A stretch of 64,000 nucleotides of DNA from Endomychus coccineus. Lineage: Eukaryota > Arthropoda > Insecta > Coleoptera > Endomychidae. Shown here piece after piece: positions 35,696 through 47,600 of this stretch (its first letter is position 1; every line of letters begins with the position of its first letter). The stretch is from positions 248,077,736 to 248,141,735 of the forward strand of contig OY294067.1 of the NCBI GenBank assembly GCA_958510875.1. Direction: 5' to 3'. Under the pieces are notes generated by a model, which did no database searches, had not been told where the DNA came from, and saw only the letters and a program-made list of their open reading frames with translations. The translations under genes and the position numbers were made by a program.

Positions 35696-38600
35696 GTAAT
35701 ATATATATATGGGGTAAACTTTTGTTTACAATCTTTACGATAGGATGGCACCGATATTTGTTTACCTGTAACGTATTTGGGATCGTATGCGTGTTCTCAT
35801 TTCTTGTTTTTTTACAACAAGAGACTGATTACAGTACTATGAAAATGAGCATCCTGAGATTGGGTGTTTCAACCTTTTCAATTGGATGCAATTTGCATGT
35901 ATGAAATTTTATTTTCAATAAATAATTTTGAAATTGAAATAGATTTCTAGTAATTCATTATCTCGAGAAAGCCAATCAATTTGAAAATAAATTAACTGAT
36001 TAAATTTCATGTTGATAAAACAGTAGACTGAACTACATGAATTCCTAAGATTTCTATTTATAGAATTCTATAGAACGCTTACAATAGATGAACAAACACA
36101 CTTTCCTATTTTAATAGTATTGTTATTGAATTGAATATCAAAGTTAGAAGGTTCATCTGGTTTTAAATAAATTTTAATTTTGATTAAGATAGTATGTATC
36201 CATCAATTGTGATTTATTGTAACATAATATAATAATAACAGTTAATTGACAATTTTAACATTTTTTTAGCAATACTTTCAATAAGACTTATAGCATATAA
36301 CAAAGTAAAAATATAATTCTTTTAAATACTGATTATAAACTATTATTAAATGAATTTTAGATGATTAGATATTGGAACATTAGAAATTTAACAGTGTGGA
36401 TATTCAATAAACTGAATGATGGCAAAAAAATTTACATAAATACAAGAAAGTTCATTTAAGTACTTTATGTTGATATATAATTCAACACATTAACTTGACA
36501 ATTTGGATACAACATCTTTACACACAAGTATAAAATACAAAAGAATATATAACTGCAGAAACTCAATAAAAACATTTTAATAATTAAAAGTAATCATGGA
36601 TTTAAAATTAAAAATGGTATACCATTTTAAAAATCTGTATATGAATCACTAAAAATGAAATGAAATATGTTCAAGAATTAATAGTCACCTCAATTATTCT
36701 GTTAATATGATTTTAAATTATAATGTTTGAGTAAAATGTAGAAATGTAATGACAGTTTAAAACAAATACCCTTAAAAAACTGGTTTAATTATTTAAAAAG
36801 ATATAATTTGTAATATTAGTTTTATAATGCTTTAATCAGAAATATTTATTAAGGAAGCAGGTAATTTATATACTACTATAGGAATAGAAATTGAATGTTG
36901 TACTAAATTTCATTACATCTTATTCCCCTTTATATGTTTGGTACGGTAATTATTTTCAATCAAAGGTACACGTTTTTCTGTGGATATCCATTTTCAACAT
37001 TGTTTTCTATTCTGATGAGTTGCAATGAGATGTGCAGAGAGTACAGAAAATTGAATTGATTCTTCATGTTTCTATTTAGGATTGACATAGTTCACATTCA
37101 AATCTTCAATATATCTAAATTATTTACTTTCAATATGTTTCTGAACAGTTTATGTTCATAGGAATTATTTCAGAACAGAAATAACTTAAAACTACACGTA
37201 AACATATATTTATTGGTATACATGAACATAAACTAACGATTTAAAAGGGACATGTAAACTTTGACTCTTAATTTACTGTTATTAAGTAAATATACACAGC
37301 TCAATGTTAAAATTCAAATATAAACGGAATTAAAAAAATATTATTCGTACAAATATAAGCGTTTACTAAATAAGCTGAAATAATATAATCAAAATCAGCA
37401 AGTAAACAATCGTTAATTATATATCACGACGAAATAATTCTTCTCTTACTGAGAATTGAGCATATCAGACAATTTAAGATTTAGGAATATCACCTATTGT
37501 TTGAAACTTAACAATGTTTATTCTTATTTTACATAATTGCTTTTTTAATTAACTGTGTTATTAATGTGTACCTACATTGAAGTAAATTATTGGGACGACT
37601 ATAGTGCGGAAATGCTATGGCCACTCTTTGAGTTGATTATAACGATTTACATTAGAGGGGTGACTGGCCATATACTCAGGTTTATTTGAAGAAGGAAAGT
37701 TCTAACGAAACGAGGCAGAAGTTTAGTTTGCGTATGAAATGCGAAATGGTCTACGAACGCATTCGGGCGTTCTATAGAAAAATGGAGCAATGGTCACGCT
37801 TTTGAAAATATAAGAGAAGATTTATATAAAATTACTGTAACTATGTTTCTTTAAAACCGGAGTGTATACATTTAGCTTTATCAAATTACAGCTTTATAAA
37901 TTCATACAATAAATGTTATTCTGTATGATGGTTACCCAGAAATAGTTAGCTTTGTTATACAAACATGTTAAATTTGGCGAAATTCTAATACAATATATTG
38001 GAGAGAAATTAAGTTTCAAAAATACGCCATTAATGATTAATGCGAAATAAAATTGCATTTTTATCCTTTTTATCCTGCGATAAATTTTGAATCGTTCAAT
38101 GCTACTGTCGCTATTTTTACATTCTTCTTGTTTTCATTTCAGATTGAAAAATTTGGTCTAAATTCAGTAGATATTAAGGAAATTTTACTAGAAATGAGAA
38201 AGTATCGAATGGGTCTTATTCAAACACCAGAGCAATTACGTTTCTCATATCAAGCTATTATAGAAGGCGCTAAAAAACTTCAAGACCCCAACTCGAATTC
38301 CCCGGTAAGTTTCCATCTATCGTGTTCAAACCACTTCTGACTCATTTGAAGGATTGATTTGGTAGGTATCCGTCGATGTGATATTCTGATATTAGTCTAG
38401 GAGCCAGAGCGATATTGGTGGTCTGAACATTAACCCGATGGCACTATGGTTTATCGTTAGAGGACGGTTCAATGATCAATTCATCTCACAGACCGAATTT
38501 TCCCTGGATGCTAGATCTCGAGAAACAGCATCCGCATTTTTTTTTTGACGAGGTTAACCCTTTCCAAGTTGCGTTACTTCAAAAGCATGCCATTCTTATA

Positions 38601-41600
38601 CACTTCCCACCATGTGTCATCATTTTTTATCTTGTCCGTTTATCAGGCGACCAGTTGAAATTGAACCGAAAATGGACGAAATTGAACCGAAAATGGACTG
38701 AAAGTTAACCCCCCCAAACCTGGTGGAAAATGTTCATTGGTGTTGACAATAATTGTTAACATACCCTATGCCATCAAAAGTTATCGGTCCATTTCCGAGT
38801 AATTGGCCATTATTTGGACCAAAAATGTTTCTTTTTTTCATTTTGTGGATAAAACTTGAGGGTTACAAGGTAACATGATGGCACCATGTTAAATAACTTT
38901 ATTGGAGGTCAAATAAAGATTTAAAATGGAAGTGTATGAGAATGGCATGCTTTTGAAGTAACCGCAACTTGGAAAGGGTTAACCTCCAGTCAAAAAAAAA
39001 AAAAGCGGAAACTGTATCTCGAGATCTAGCAGCCGGGGAAAATTCGGTCTGTGAGATGAATTGGTCATTGAACCGTCCTCTAACGATAAACCATAGTGCC
39101 ATCGGGTTAATGTTCAGACCATCAGTATCGCTCTGGCTCCTAGTCTATATCCACAACAGAACAATCAGCAAATACTTGTGAATATGAATGATTTATGAGG
39201 AAATATATGTTTCCTGTTGGCTAATGTGAATATGCTTATAATTCAGATTGGGAAGATATTGTGACCGTATCCGTATGAAGACTTCGGCATAATACACCAA
39301 TGGTATACTGCGCATTTCATAAATGAATTTACTTAATGGAAAATATATTTACGTTCAGGACAATAATTTCGGAAATTATTCTTAATTAAAACATGGCAAC
39401 TAACTATTAACTATCATTTCTGATTAGTTTTGAATTCCAATTAGGTGTTCATTTAATTTCATAACAATTATTGAAAGGATATGCTTCTATATTACATCAT
39501 TTGGGTTGCCGCCCATCTTCTTTCTCCAGCGTTTACGGGATGGTAATCACGTGTTTCCTTTATGGAAATTTCTCGAGCTTGCCATCGATGTGACTATTAA
39601 AGTGAGGATTATTTTTGAGATCGGTATTTTAAAAACATTTCAATTGTAACGTTAATCCAGGAGGGGGGGGGGGGTTTCGGTGATTGATATTAGTGTTATA
39701 TTTCTCATTATTATACCAAAAATTCATCCATAAGAGTTTGATTCAAAAATTTGCGGTGGGCTCCGGGACTATATTCAAAATATTATGTTTGAGAAACATT
39801 ATTGGAATGTCTTGAACTGTCAGGGTGAAAATTGTCACAATATAAAATGTTTCAAACAATTATTGAGATTCAGAAATAAACTGTAATGCAGGGTCGCAAT
39901 TTGAGTGTATATTTACTATTCAAACTGGAATCAGAACAGTTTCTACAACATATTTGTAATATTATAAAATTAAGGCAATTTTTATTATTTAATCATTATA
40001 ATTTTCGAATGATGTCGTCGGGGTCAAAAGCCGTCAAAGAAGGAATATTACTGTGAATCAGTTAACGGATCAAAGTTCGGCCGCTTGAGAGAACTATTTC
40101 TAAAGAAAATCTTCCATTTTCGATGAGAGATCAGCATAGTCGCCCGCAGGAATTTTTCCAAGGGGAACAAACTTCAATTTTGTATATAAAATGATAAACA
40201 ATTGTTAGTAATAGACACGGCATTGCTTTTTTAATTGGTTATTATTTTGAAGCCTATAAAAGTAAGAACAAAGTTGTTTGTTTTAAAGTGAAAACGACAA
40301 TCTAGGAGAAAATAAAAATTTTATTCCGATAAAAAAATCAAACAAACTTTACCTGAAATGAGGCATATAAAGAATATATGAGCACATAATTTGTAACCGT
40401 AAGTAACATAACAGAAAATAAAACTATTATTCTCAACATCATAGAAAAGGATTTATTTTTGTCTGAACAGAAATTGCAGTCTATTTATATTTTCTTCATA
40501 AAAGTCTTTCTCTACAAGCTTCATCATTAAAGAGCGATGAATTGACATAGATAGTGCATCTAATCTTTCATATGACATTCTTGATCTTGACCATGTTTTT
40601 ACTCTTTTTAAAGTACTGAAACATCGTTCAGCTGTGAAGGTAGTAGGCGGGATAACTATAGATAGAGCCAATACAATTGAATGATAAAATTCTTTGATTT
40701 CAGCTAATATATCAAGAGGTATAGCCTTGTCAATTTTGCTTACACTATCTTCTATAATAAGTTTCTGATGAATCGTACCTTAGTAAAGGTTTTGGTAAAC
40801 TCCATGCAAAACATTACTGGTTCCGGGTTTGCTGAATATCCAGTAATTATAAAAAGGCAGAAATTCCTCTCTAATGCAGTACTTTCCTCTATCCGTTTTG
40901 CCAAGGAATCTGATACCCAAAGATAACTGTTTGGTGCTACTCTAAATTGTAGTAAGTCATTAAATACCGCTGTTTCATCGGTTTTTCCCCTTATATATTA
41001 TTCTTGCAGTCTCGTGTATGTCTTTGTAATTTGTAAACAGATTGTATATAAACCTGTATTACTCTATCAACATGAGGCCAAAATAGTACACAATATCTAC
41101 ATAATACTCCTTAAACTTTGCTGAAAATGAAAGAAAAGAAAAAATTAACCGAGTTTTTTCCCCCCATTGTTGAACAGCCGCCATATGCTTGACCTATCAT
41201 TCTTGACAAGTCAAACCTGAAATTGGTTAACATAAGGATGGTTTATGATATTGTTTCCGCATTAAAGTTTAAAAGAGGAATAAACCCTAGAAATTCCTCT
41301 CCAATGCAGTACTTTCCTCTATCCCTTTTGCCAAGGTATCTACTCTACATTTTGAGTCATTAAATACCGCTGTTTCATTGTTTATTCCCATTATTGGCAA
41401 GTTATTCATACCACAAAATACTAAAGTCTTTATTATAGGTTTTTCCTTTGTTGCACAGCTCTATCTGCCAATTGCTGAACTCTATTTATTTAGAATAATA
41501 TGTTTTAAATGCTGAACAAGCCACATGGATTTCTGATAGTTTCTTGCAGAATCGTGTACGTCTTTGTATTTTGTAAACAGATTTTTTTTAAACCGGCCCT

Positions 41601-44600
41601 GTATTGCTCGATCAACATGAAGCCTAAATAGCACCCAGTATCTACAGAATACCCCTTAAACTTTGCTGAATCTGATAGGAAAGGAAAAACAGCCATTCAT
41701 ATCGAAACGCTCGTGAGCCTGGAGGAACATCGTTTTGAAAGCTGTAAGATGTTTCGGGAACCCAGGGTTGTGTTAAAGTTTTATAAATAAGTTTCATCAG
41801 GTACAGTTGCGGAAATATTCAAAAAGTTTCCTATGTCTAACTCATGAAACATGTCAATGTCAATATTACCAACAATACCAACGTTTAGTTCTATGTTTGG
41901 AACATCACCTAACAAAGAATTAGTCGAGGTAGTAGAAAAAGAAGGTTTAATCTCTAGTTCATCCTCATCATTGTTTTTGACATCTTCTTGCATTCGAGGT
42001 CTTTTTGAAAATTTTGTAATATCAATGTATCTGTTCATGATAAAATCAGAATTGCTCTAAATACCTAACACGTAACGCATGCACCAACAATATTATCTAA
42101 TAGCCAGAATTTAAGGGAAAACAAAATGTTAACAAGGGACCGACCTGGTGTGATTCATGTTGTGACTTGTTGAGGGTTGAGGTATTATGCTTATCATAAA
42201 GCGTGCGGTGCGGTTGACGGTACGCGGGCGCGTTAAGATGCCGGACTCGATGACTATAAATATAAATACTACATAGACACAGCATAGTCTATGACATTCC
42301 GAAGCGTTGTTTGAAGCCAACATCGTGAAGGTTAGAGAAAGAGAAGAGTAAGGTGGTGACATTCAATTTCAATCAGATGTGTATTCATACTGTCCGCTAA
42401 GAATGTAACTTGTTGACGATTGGCAATTTCATGTAAACAACTGTTCATTTACATTTTTAAGTTATTGGCCGGACTACTTAGATTTCCAAGTAATCGTCCG
42501 AGCTTCTTAAAAGCAAGTGGGGCAAAATCCCACCCTGTCTCCTCAGCGGGTGCCTATGTCCATAAGTCTTGAAATGGCATCATGGATCATGGTATATCAG
42601 ACTCCCGGTACTAGATGCACCTGCTTATCTAGATCTATTTAGAATTTATCGCCTTCAAAATTTAAGATTATAATTTTGATATGATGTACATAACCTATCA
42701 GAATGACGTATATTATATTGACTGAGAATTTCAGTTTAAATTTAAGAAGAAGTGAACTATATGAAATGAAGAACAATTCATTGTTAATGACTAATTTTGA
42801 TGTTGAACATTAGCTAGCGTCTTTGCGGGATGAAATTTTACTGTTTATCAGAAAAATTTATGGTATTAAAATTGTATTTATTGAAAGAAAAATTTGTTTA
42901 TGTTTTGTAACAAACAATTCGAAGAGGTAATATTATTGATTGGTTTTACAATGTTCTAATATTTTTTTTTAATGAATTCAGGTGAATCATATTGTGATAT
43001 CTAACGACAATTATGAAGAAAATAACGTGTCCAGCTCAGACGATGACAATGACGATCCTCCTCCTTTACCCCCTCCAAGAATAGAAAGTCTTCCGAATGG
43101 TTCTCCTGTGAATAGACCTCTACCTAAGATACCCAATAGTTGTTCGCTAAATGAAATCAGTTATGACAAAGACGAACAAGAGAGCGAAAAGGTAAATATT
43201 CTTTATGAATTTGTCATGGAAATAATATTGTTTTCGCGAATAAAATATCCACACCTATAAGAAAAGTTTGGGCGTCGTGGTGTTAAATTACAATCATTCT
43301 GGCTTTTTATTTTTTAAACTGTACACTAGAACATCATCAATATTGAGTAATGTAAATACAGTGCAGTCATAATTATCATTGTTCCAATAAAGTGTTAGTG
43401 AAATGAAGACAGAACAAGACTTAATCTTACTATGTTAATAAACTAAACAGTAATCACTTTATCAATTGAATATTTAACCAAAATAGTTTCATAATTTCAA
43501 AAATCAAAGGAAACAAACTGTAAACTCATTAATATGTGGTTGGTACAATAAAATAATTTAATGTTAATAAAAAAATTAAAGGTCTATTATTTGAACTGCT
43601 TAAGATATGCAGGCACAAATTGAAATAATCTGTCTTTTTTGGAATAGGTTTGATTGAAGAGCATCCCTTTCTTCCAAATACCATATACGTTACAGAATTT
43701 GATCAATAACATGAAACATCGGGCAAATACAATATGATTATTTATTTATAATATAATTTTACAACTAAGTAATATATTGTTTTACATTATAATTAGAGTA
43801 CCGAAATGAGAGTAAATAAAAGTTTATTATCATAAATTAAAATCATCATTTTCTGTCTATAATCATTTCTCGAATAATCAAGTAATAATGATTTAAATTT
43901 AAATCTCTTAATTCGTAGTCCAGCAATATTTTGAACTGACTCCAATCTGGTAATATGAATATAATTACTCCAAATTACAGAGGCATATAATAAGGAGAGT
44001 GACGAGTCATATAAGTATTAGAATTTTTAAAACTAGTGGAATTTCTTCTGATGAAACAAACTATTTCATCCATGTGTTTGCTAAAATCAAGTTTATTATG
44101 AAATAAATAACTCCGATATCTCATTTCATTAACTCTAGTCAGAGGAATATTTTTCATAGAACACATAAAGAAATGATAAATCTTGGCTTCCGGATGAATT
44201 CCGCGTCACAATAGCTCGACTTGATACCGACGTTTCGCCAACCATTACAGGTGGCATCTTCAGGACAGGCTTGAACTGAAACTGGTTTTACTGGTTTCTG
44301 TAGCCGTATTTATTGTAGGAAAAATCCTTCACGCTACACAGCGTGTCACGAAGCCTTGTACAGCGCTCCTGTTCTTTCACACGAGTAGCTACTGTACGAC
44401 CTGTTTCACCAATGTAGACTTTACCGCAAGAACAGGGAATGCTATAAACACCTTCTAAGTGAAGAGGAGGAAGAGGATCTTTGATAGGTTTGTAAAACTG
44501 AGATAATTTTGAAAGTGTGGTAAACCGGGTAGAAATATTATGATTTTTGAGGATTTTGGAAATTCGATCAGGCGCCTATCCTTGAAGGTATAGAAATCCT

Positions 44601-47600
44601 AAAACATCCAAATAATCTGAACCGCGACTCAGGATATTACCTTCCCAACATTTGGAAACCCATCCTCGAAAATTTCACTTCGCACATGGTCACACAACGG
44701 CAGGGTCAGGTGCCGGAACGGAGTTGACCACTGGAAAAAGGCAGTGAACTGTGTAGCGTGAAGGATTTTTCCTACTATAAATACGGCTACAGAAACCAGT
44801 AGAACCAGTTTCAGTTCAAGCCTCAAGCCTGTCCTGAAGATGCCACCTGTTATGGTTGGCGAAACGTCGGTATCAAGTCGAGCTATTGTGACGTGAAATC
44901 GATCCGGAAGCCAAGATTTTTCAAGATTAGCTATCCGCGGAAGTACTATTCAAGATACATAAAGAAATATATGTGGAAAATTTTGAAAAGTTTTCACATA
45001 CCTTGTTGTAATATAAAGCGGAAGATCATTTTCAATTGATTTATTTTTAAGTTTGGTCAAAACGTGTTAAAAGGTTATTATACTGTCCAGATGTGTTAAA
45101 ATTGTCCTATAAATTTGCTATCCACACCAAAAATTTTTGCTAATTTAAGGGAAGTAATTATTTCATTTATAAATTAATTAAATAGCAAAAGTGATATGAT
45201 TCTTCTTTCATTAGATATGACATTTTTATATTTTACCAGCTATAACCTTTCAGATAAGTTACTTTCAATTCATTTTAATAAATTGAAATTTCCGCTTGAG
45301 TACAGCTTTTCAAAATCCTCTTTATGTGAAACCATATAACAAGCTTTAGTACAGTCAGTATAATATGCAGCATCTACCTGTTTATTTTTCATAAATGCTT
45401 CATATACATATTCTTTATATGTTGATTTTTGTTTAGAAAATCCATCATCAATTGCATTACCAATTTGTATAGCTAATTTAATTTAATTTTAATGCCTCAA
45501 TATTTAGCCTCAAGTTACATATGTTTCGGCGCGCTATCTAAGTTTAAATTCATTACAAATGGAATAATAAAAATGAATTAGAACAAATATTTTCGCTTCA
45601 ATTACAATATATTAACGGAATACTTTTTTTCAGTTACACATTCCTAGTGGTCCACTGCCAGTTGTACCGTCAGGAGAGGGAAGCAGTGAAGACGAGTTGG
45701 TAGAAGAAGCTAAATCGGATTCAGACCAAACTGAGACATCCACGTTAGAAAGGTACACTTTAATGAACCATGAAGAGCTGCTAAATTTGCTCGCTTCAGC
45801 GAATGTAAAATGGATATCCAGATACTTGAGAGTATCGCGTATCGAGATTTCAAGGTTTTCATTCTGGTTAAACACATTTTCAGTAGTAGTATTTTTGGTT
45901 GACCGTAGAACAAATTCTACATTTTTATCTTTGCGTTTCATCGCCTTCGGTAGTGTAATGGTTAACACTGACCTACTAGTCGAGGAAATATAGGAAAAAA
46001 ACTTGAAAAAAAAATTCTAGTCAACGGAATTTAAAGAGTGAGGCGTCAATCGACGTGGAATTATGTCTAAAAAAAAGTCTACTAATAACCGTTTGGGGGT
46101 GTGGCTTACTTGCATTGCTGCACCCAAAAATGCATGTAAAAGATGCATTTTCCAAAAGGTATTTTTTCAATTTGTGAAAACTAGAACAATAATCAGTAAA
46201 ATCAGCCCAATCTCTCTTCCCGGGGATTTTTAGGGTCGCTGAACACGAATTCGATGTTCAAAAAATGCTACGGTGCACCTGGTGCGCGTGACACCCGGGT
46301 CGCCTACCTCCTCTACCAGGATTAATCTTAAAAATGCACGAATTGCTTTTAATTCCGTTACTCGGGGGTTTTTGGGGTCGCTGAACACTAATTCGATGTC
46401 CAAAAAATGCTACGGTGCAAAAACCCCCGACTAACGAAATTAAAAGCAACTCGTGCATTTTTAAGATTAATCCTCGAAGATGAGGTAGGCACCAGGTGCA
46501 CCGTATCATTTTTTGGATATCAAATTCGTGTTCAGCGACCCCAAAAACCCCCGAGAAGAGAAATGGGGCTGATTTTTCTTATTATTGTACTAGTTTTCCC
46601 AAATTGAAAAAATACCTTTTGGAAAATGCATCTTATACATGCATTTTTGAGTGCAGTAATGCAAGTAAGCCTCACCTCCAAACGCTCACTAGTAGACTTT
46701 TTTTTAGACATAATTCCACGTCTATTCACGCTTCATTCATTAAATTCCGTTGACTAGAAATTTTTTTAGTGATTTTGGCGATTTTTCGTCTATATTTCCT
46801 CGACTATACCTGTAAGTGACTTAGCTATGGATGTGACCAAAATTGATTATTACCCAAATTGAGTTATTGGAATAATATATAAATTCTCAGGAAATAGGTC
46901 ACATTAACACTTATGCTTTATATTTTCTTGTCTTTACGCACGTTTCGGTCTCACGACAATCATCAGAAGACTTATTATGTCTAAAACTGGATTATTAAAA
47001 ACTAATTGTATTAAACAAAGCGTCCTTATCGCATCAATTTCAATTAAAAAGCCCACGTCGCCGAAACGAACAAAAACACGAATAATCGAAACTGTAACAC
47101 CTCAATGTTATAATTATAAAATATCAAGAATCCACTGCATAGCAGATCTTTCAATTAAAGCGTGTTCGTGTCAACAGAGACTGCGAACTACTAGAGGACC
47201 ATTAGTTTTAAGTATTCACTTTCAAACCAGATGTTAGATTTACGAGCTAATAGAAAAAGGTTTGTCAGTTATGGAGATATTGACATTCTACCTAATACAC
47301 TTTTTGACATTGAGTAGCATCAAAAAACATTGGGCAGAGATTAAAAACCACACACCTCTAAATCAGTCTGAGTTTATAAATGCAGTACAGTTTTGCTTAG
47401 AATGCACCTATTTTCAATACGGTGAGCAATATTTTAGACAAATTTTCGGCACAGCAATGGGATCTCCTATTTCAGCTACTATCGCTAACCTTGTTATAGA
47501 ATGTCTAGAGGAATCTGTTATAAATTCATTAGATTTTCACCCCGTATTTTTCAAACGATATGTAGATAATTGCCTTATGTGAGTTCTCAATGATGAAATT

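Larger units (their letters stand above)
44175..44956. mobile_element. Penelope-like element, family A, with 12-bp target duplication
   Basis: ACATAAAGAAAT occurs at 44163-44174 and 44957-44968. Between them are two inverted PLE pieces. The left half (minus strand, 44281-44580) encodes [20 protein letters not shown] and [14 protein letters not shown], a GIY-YIG endonuclease. The right half (plus, about 44570-44755) encodes [21 protein letters not shown], the end of the same domain. Both halves end in the same sequence with a hammerhead-like motif, GGAAGCCAAGAT and TATCCGCGG. The reverse transcriptase is absent. It is a 5'-truncated, partly inverted insertion into a LINE. Confidence 0.85.
43850..45500 (-). 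pseudogene. LINE reverse transcriptase remnant, interrupted by a PLE
   Basis: Minus-strand pieces in correct order. Upstream (45500-45230) come [19 protein letters not shown], then [15 protein letters not shown] (motif A region, normally TDFSKAFD), [10 protein letters not shown] and IESNLSERL. Downstream (44165-43850) come [25 protein letters not shown] and [14 protein letters not shown]. Many stops and substitutions are present, and the endonuclease and 3' end are missing. It is split at 44163-44968 by a Penelope-like element flanked by a 12-bp duplication. Jockey/CR1-like; clade uncertain. Confidence 0.7.

Noticed and set aside
35666..35710. TA-rich stretch as a possible origin or matrix attachment site
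   Set aside because: Plain (TA)n microsatellite; nothing else supports a special function.
45630..45993. Minus-strand frames of 67-112 codons over Ptp61F exon 5
   Set aside because: Antisense to a real exon and extending into an intron and foldback arm; no similarity seen.
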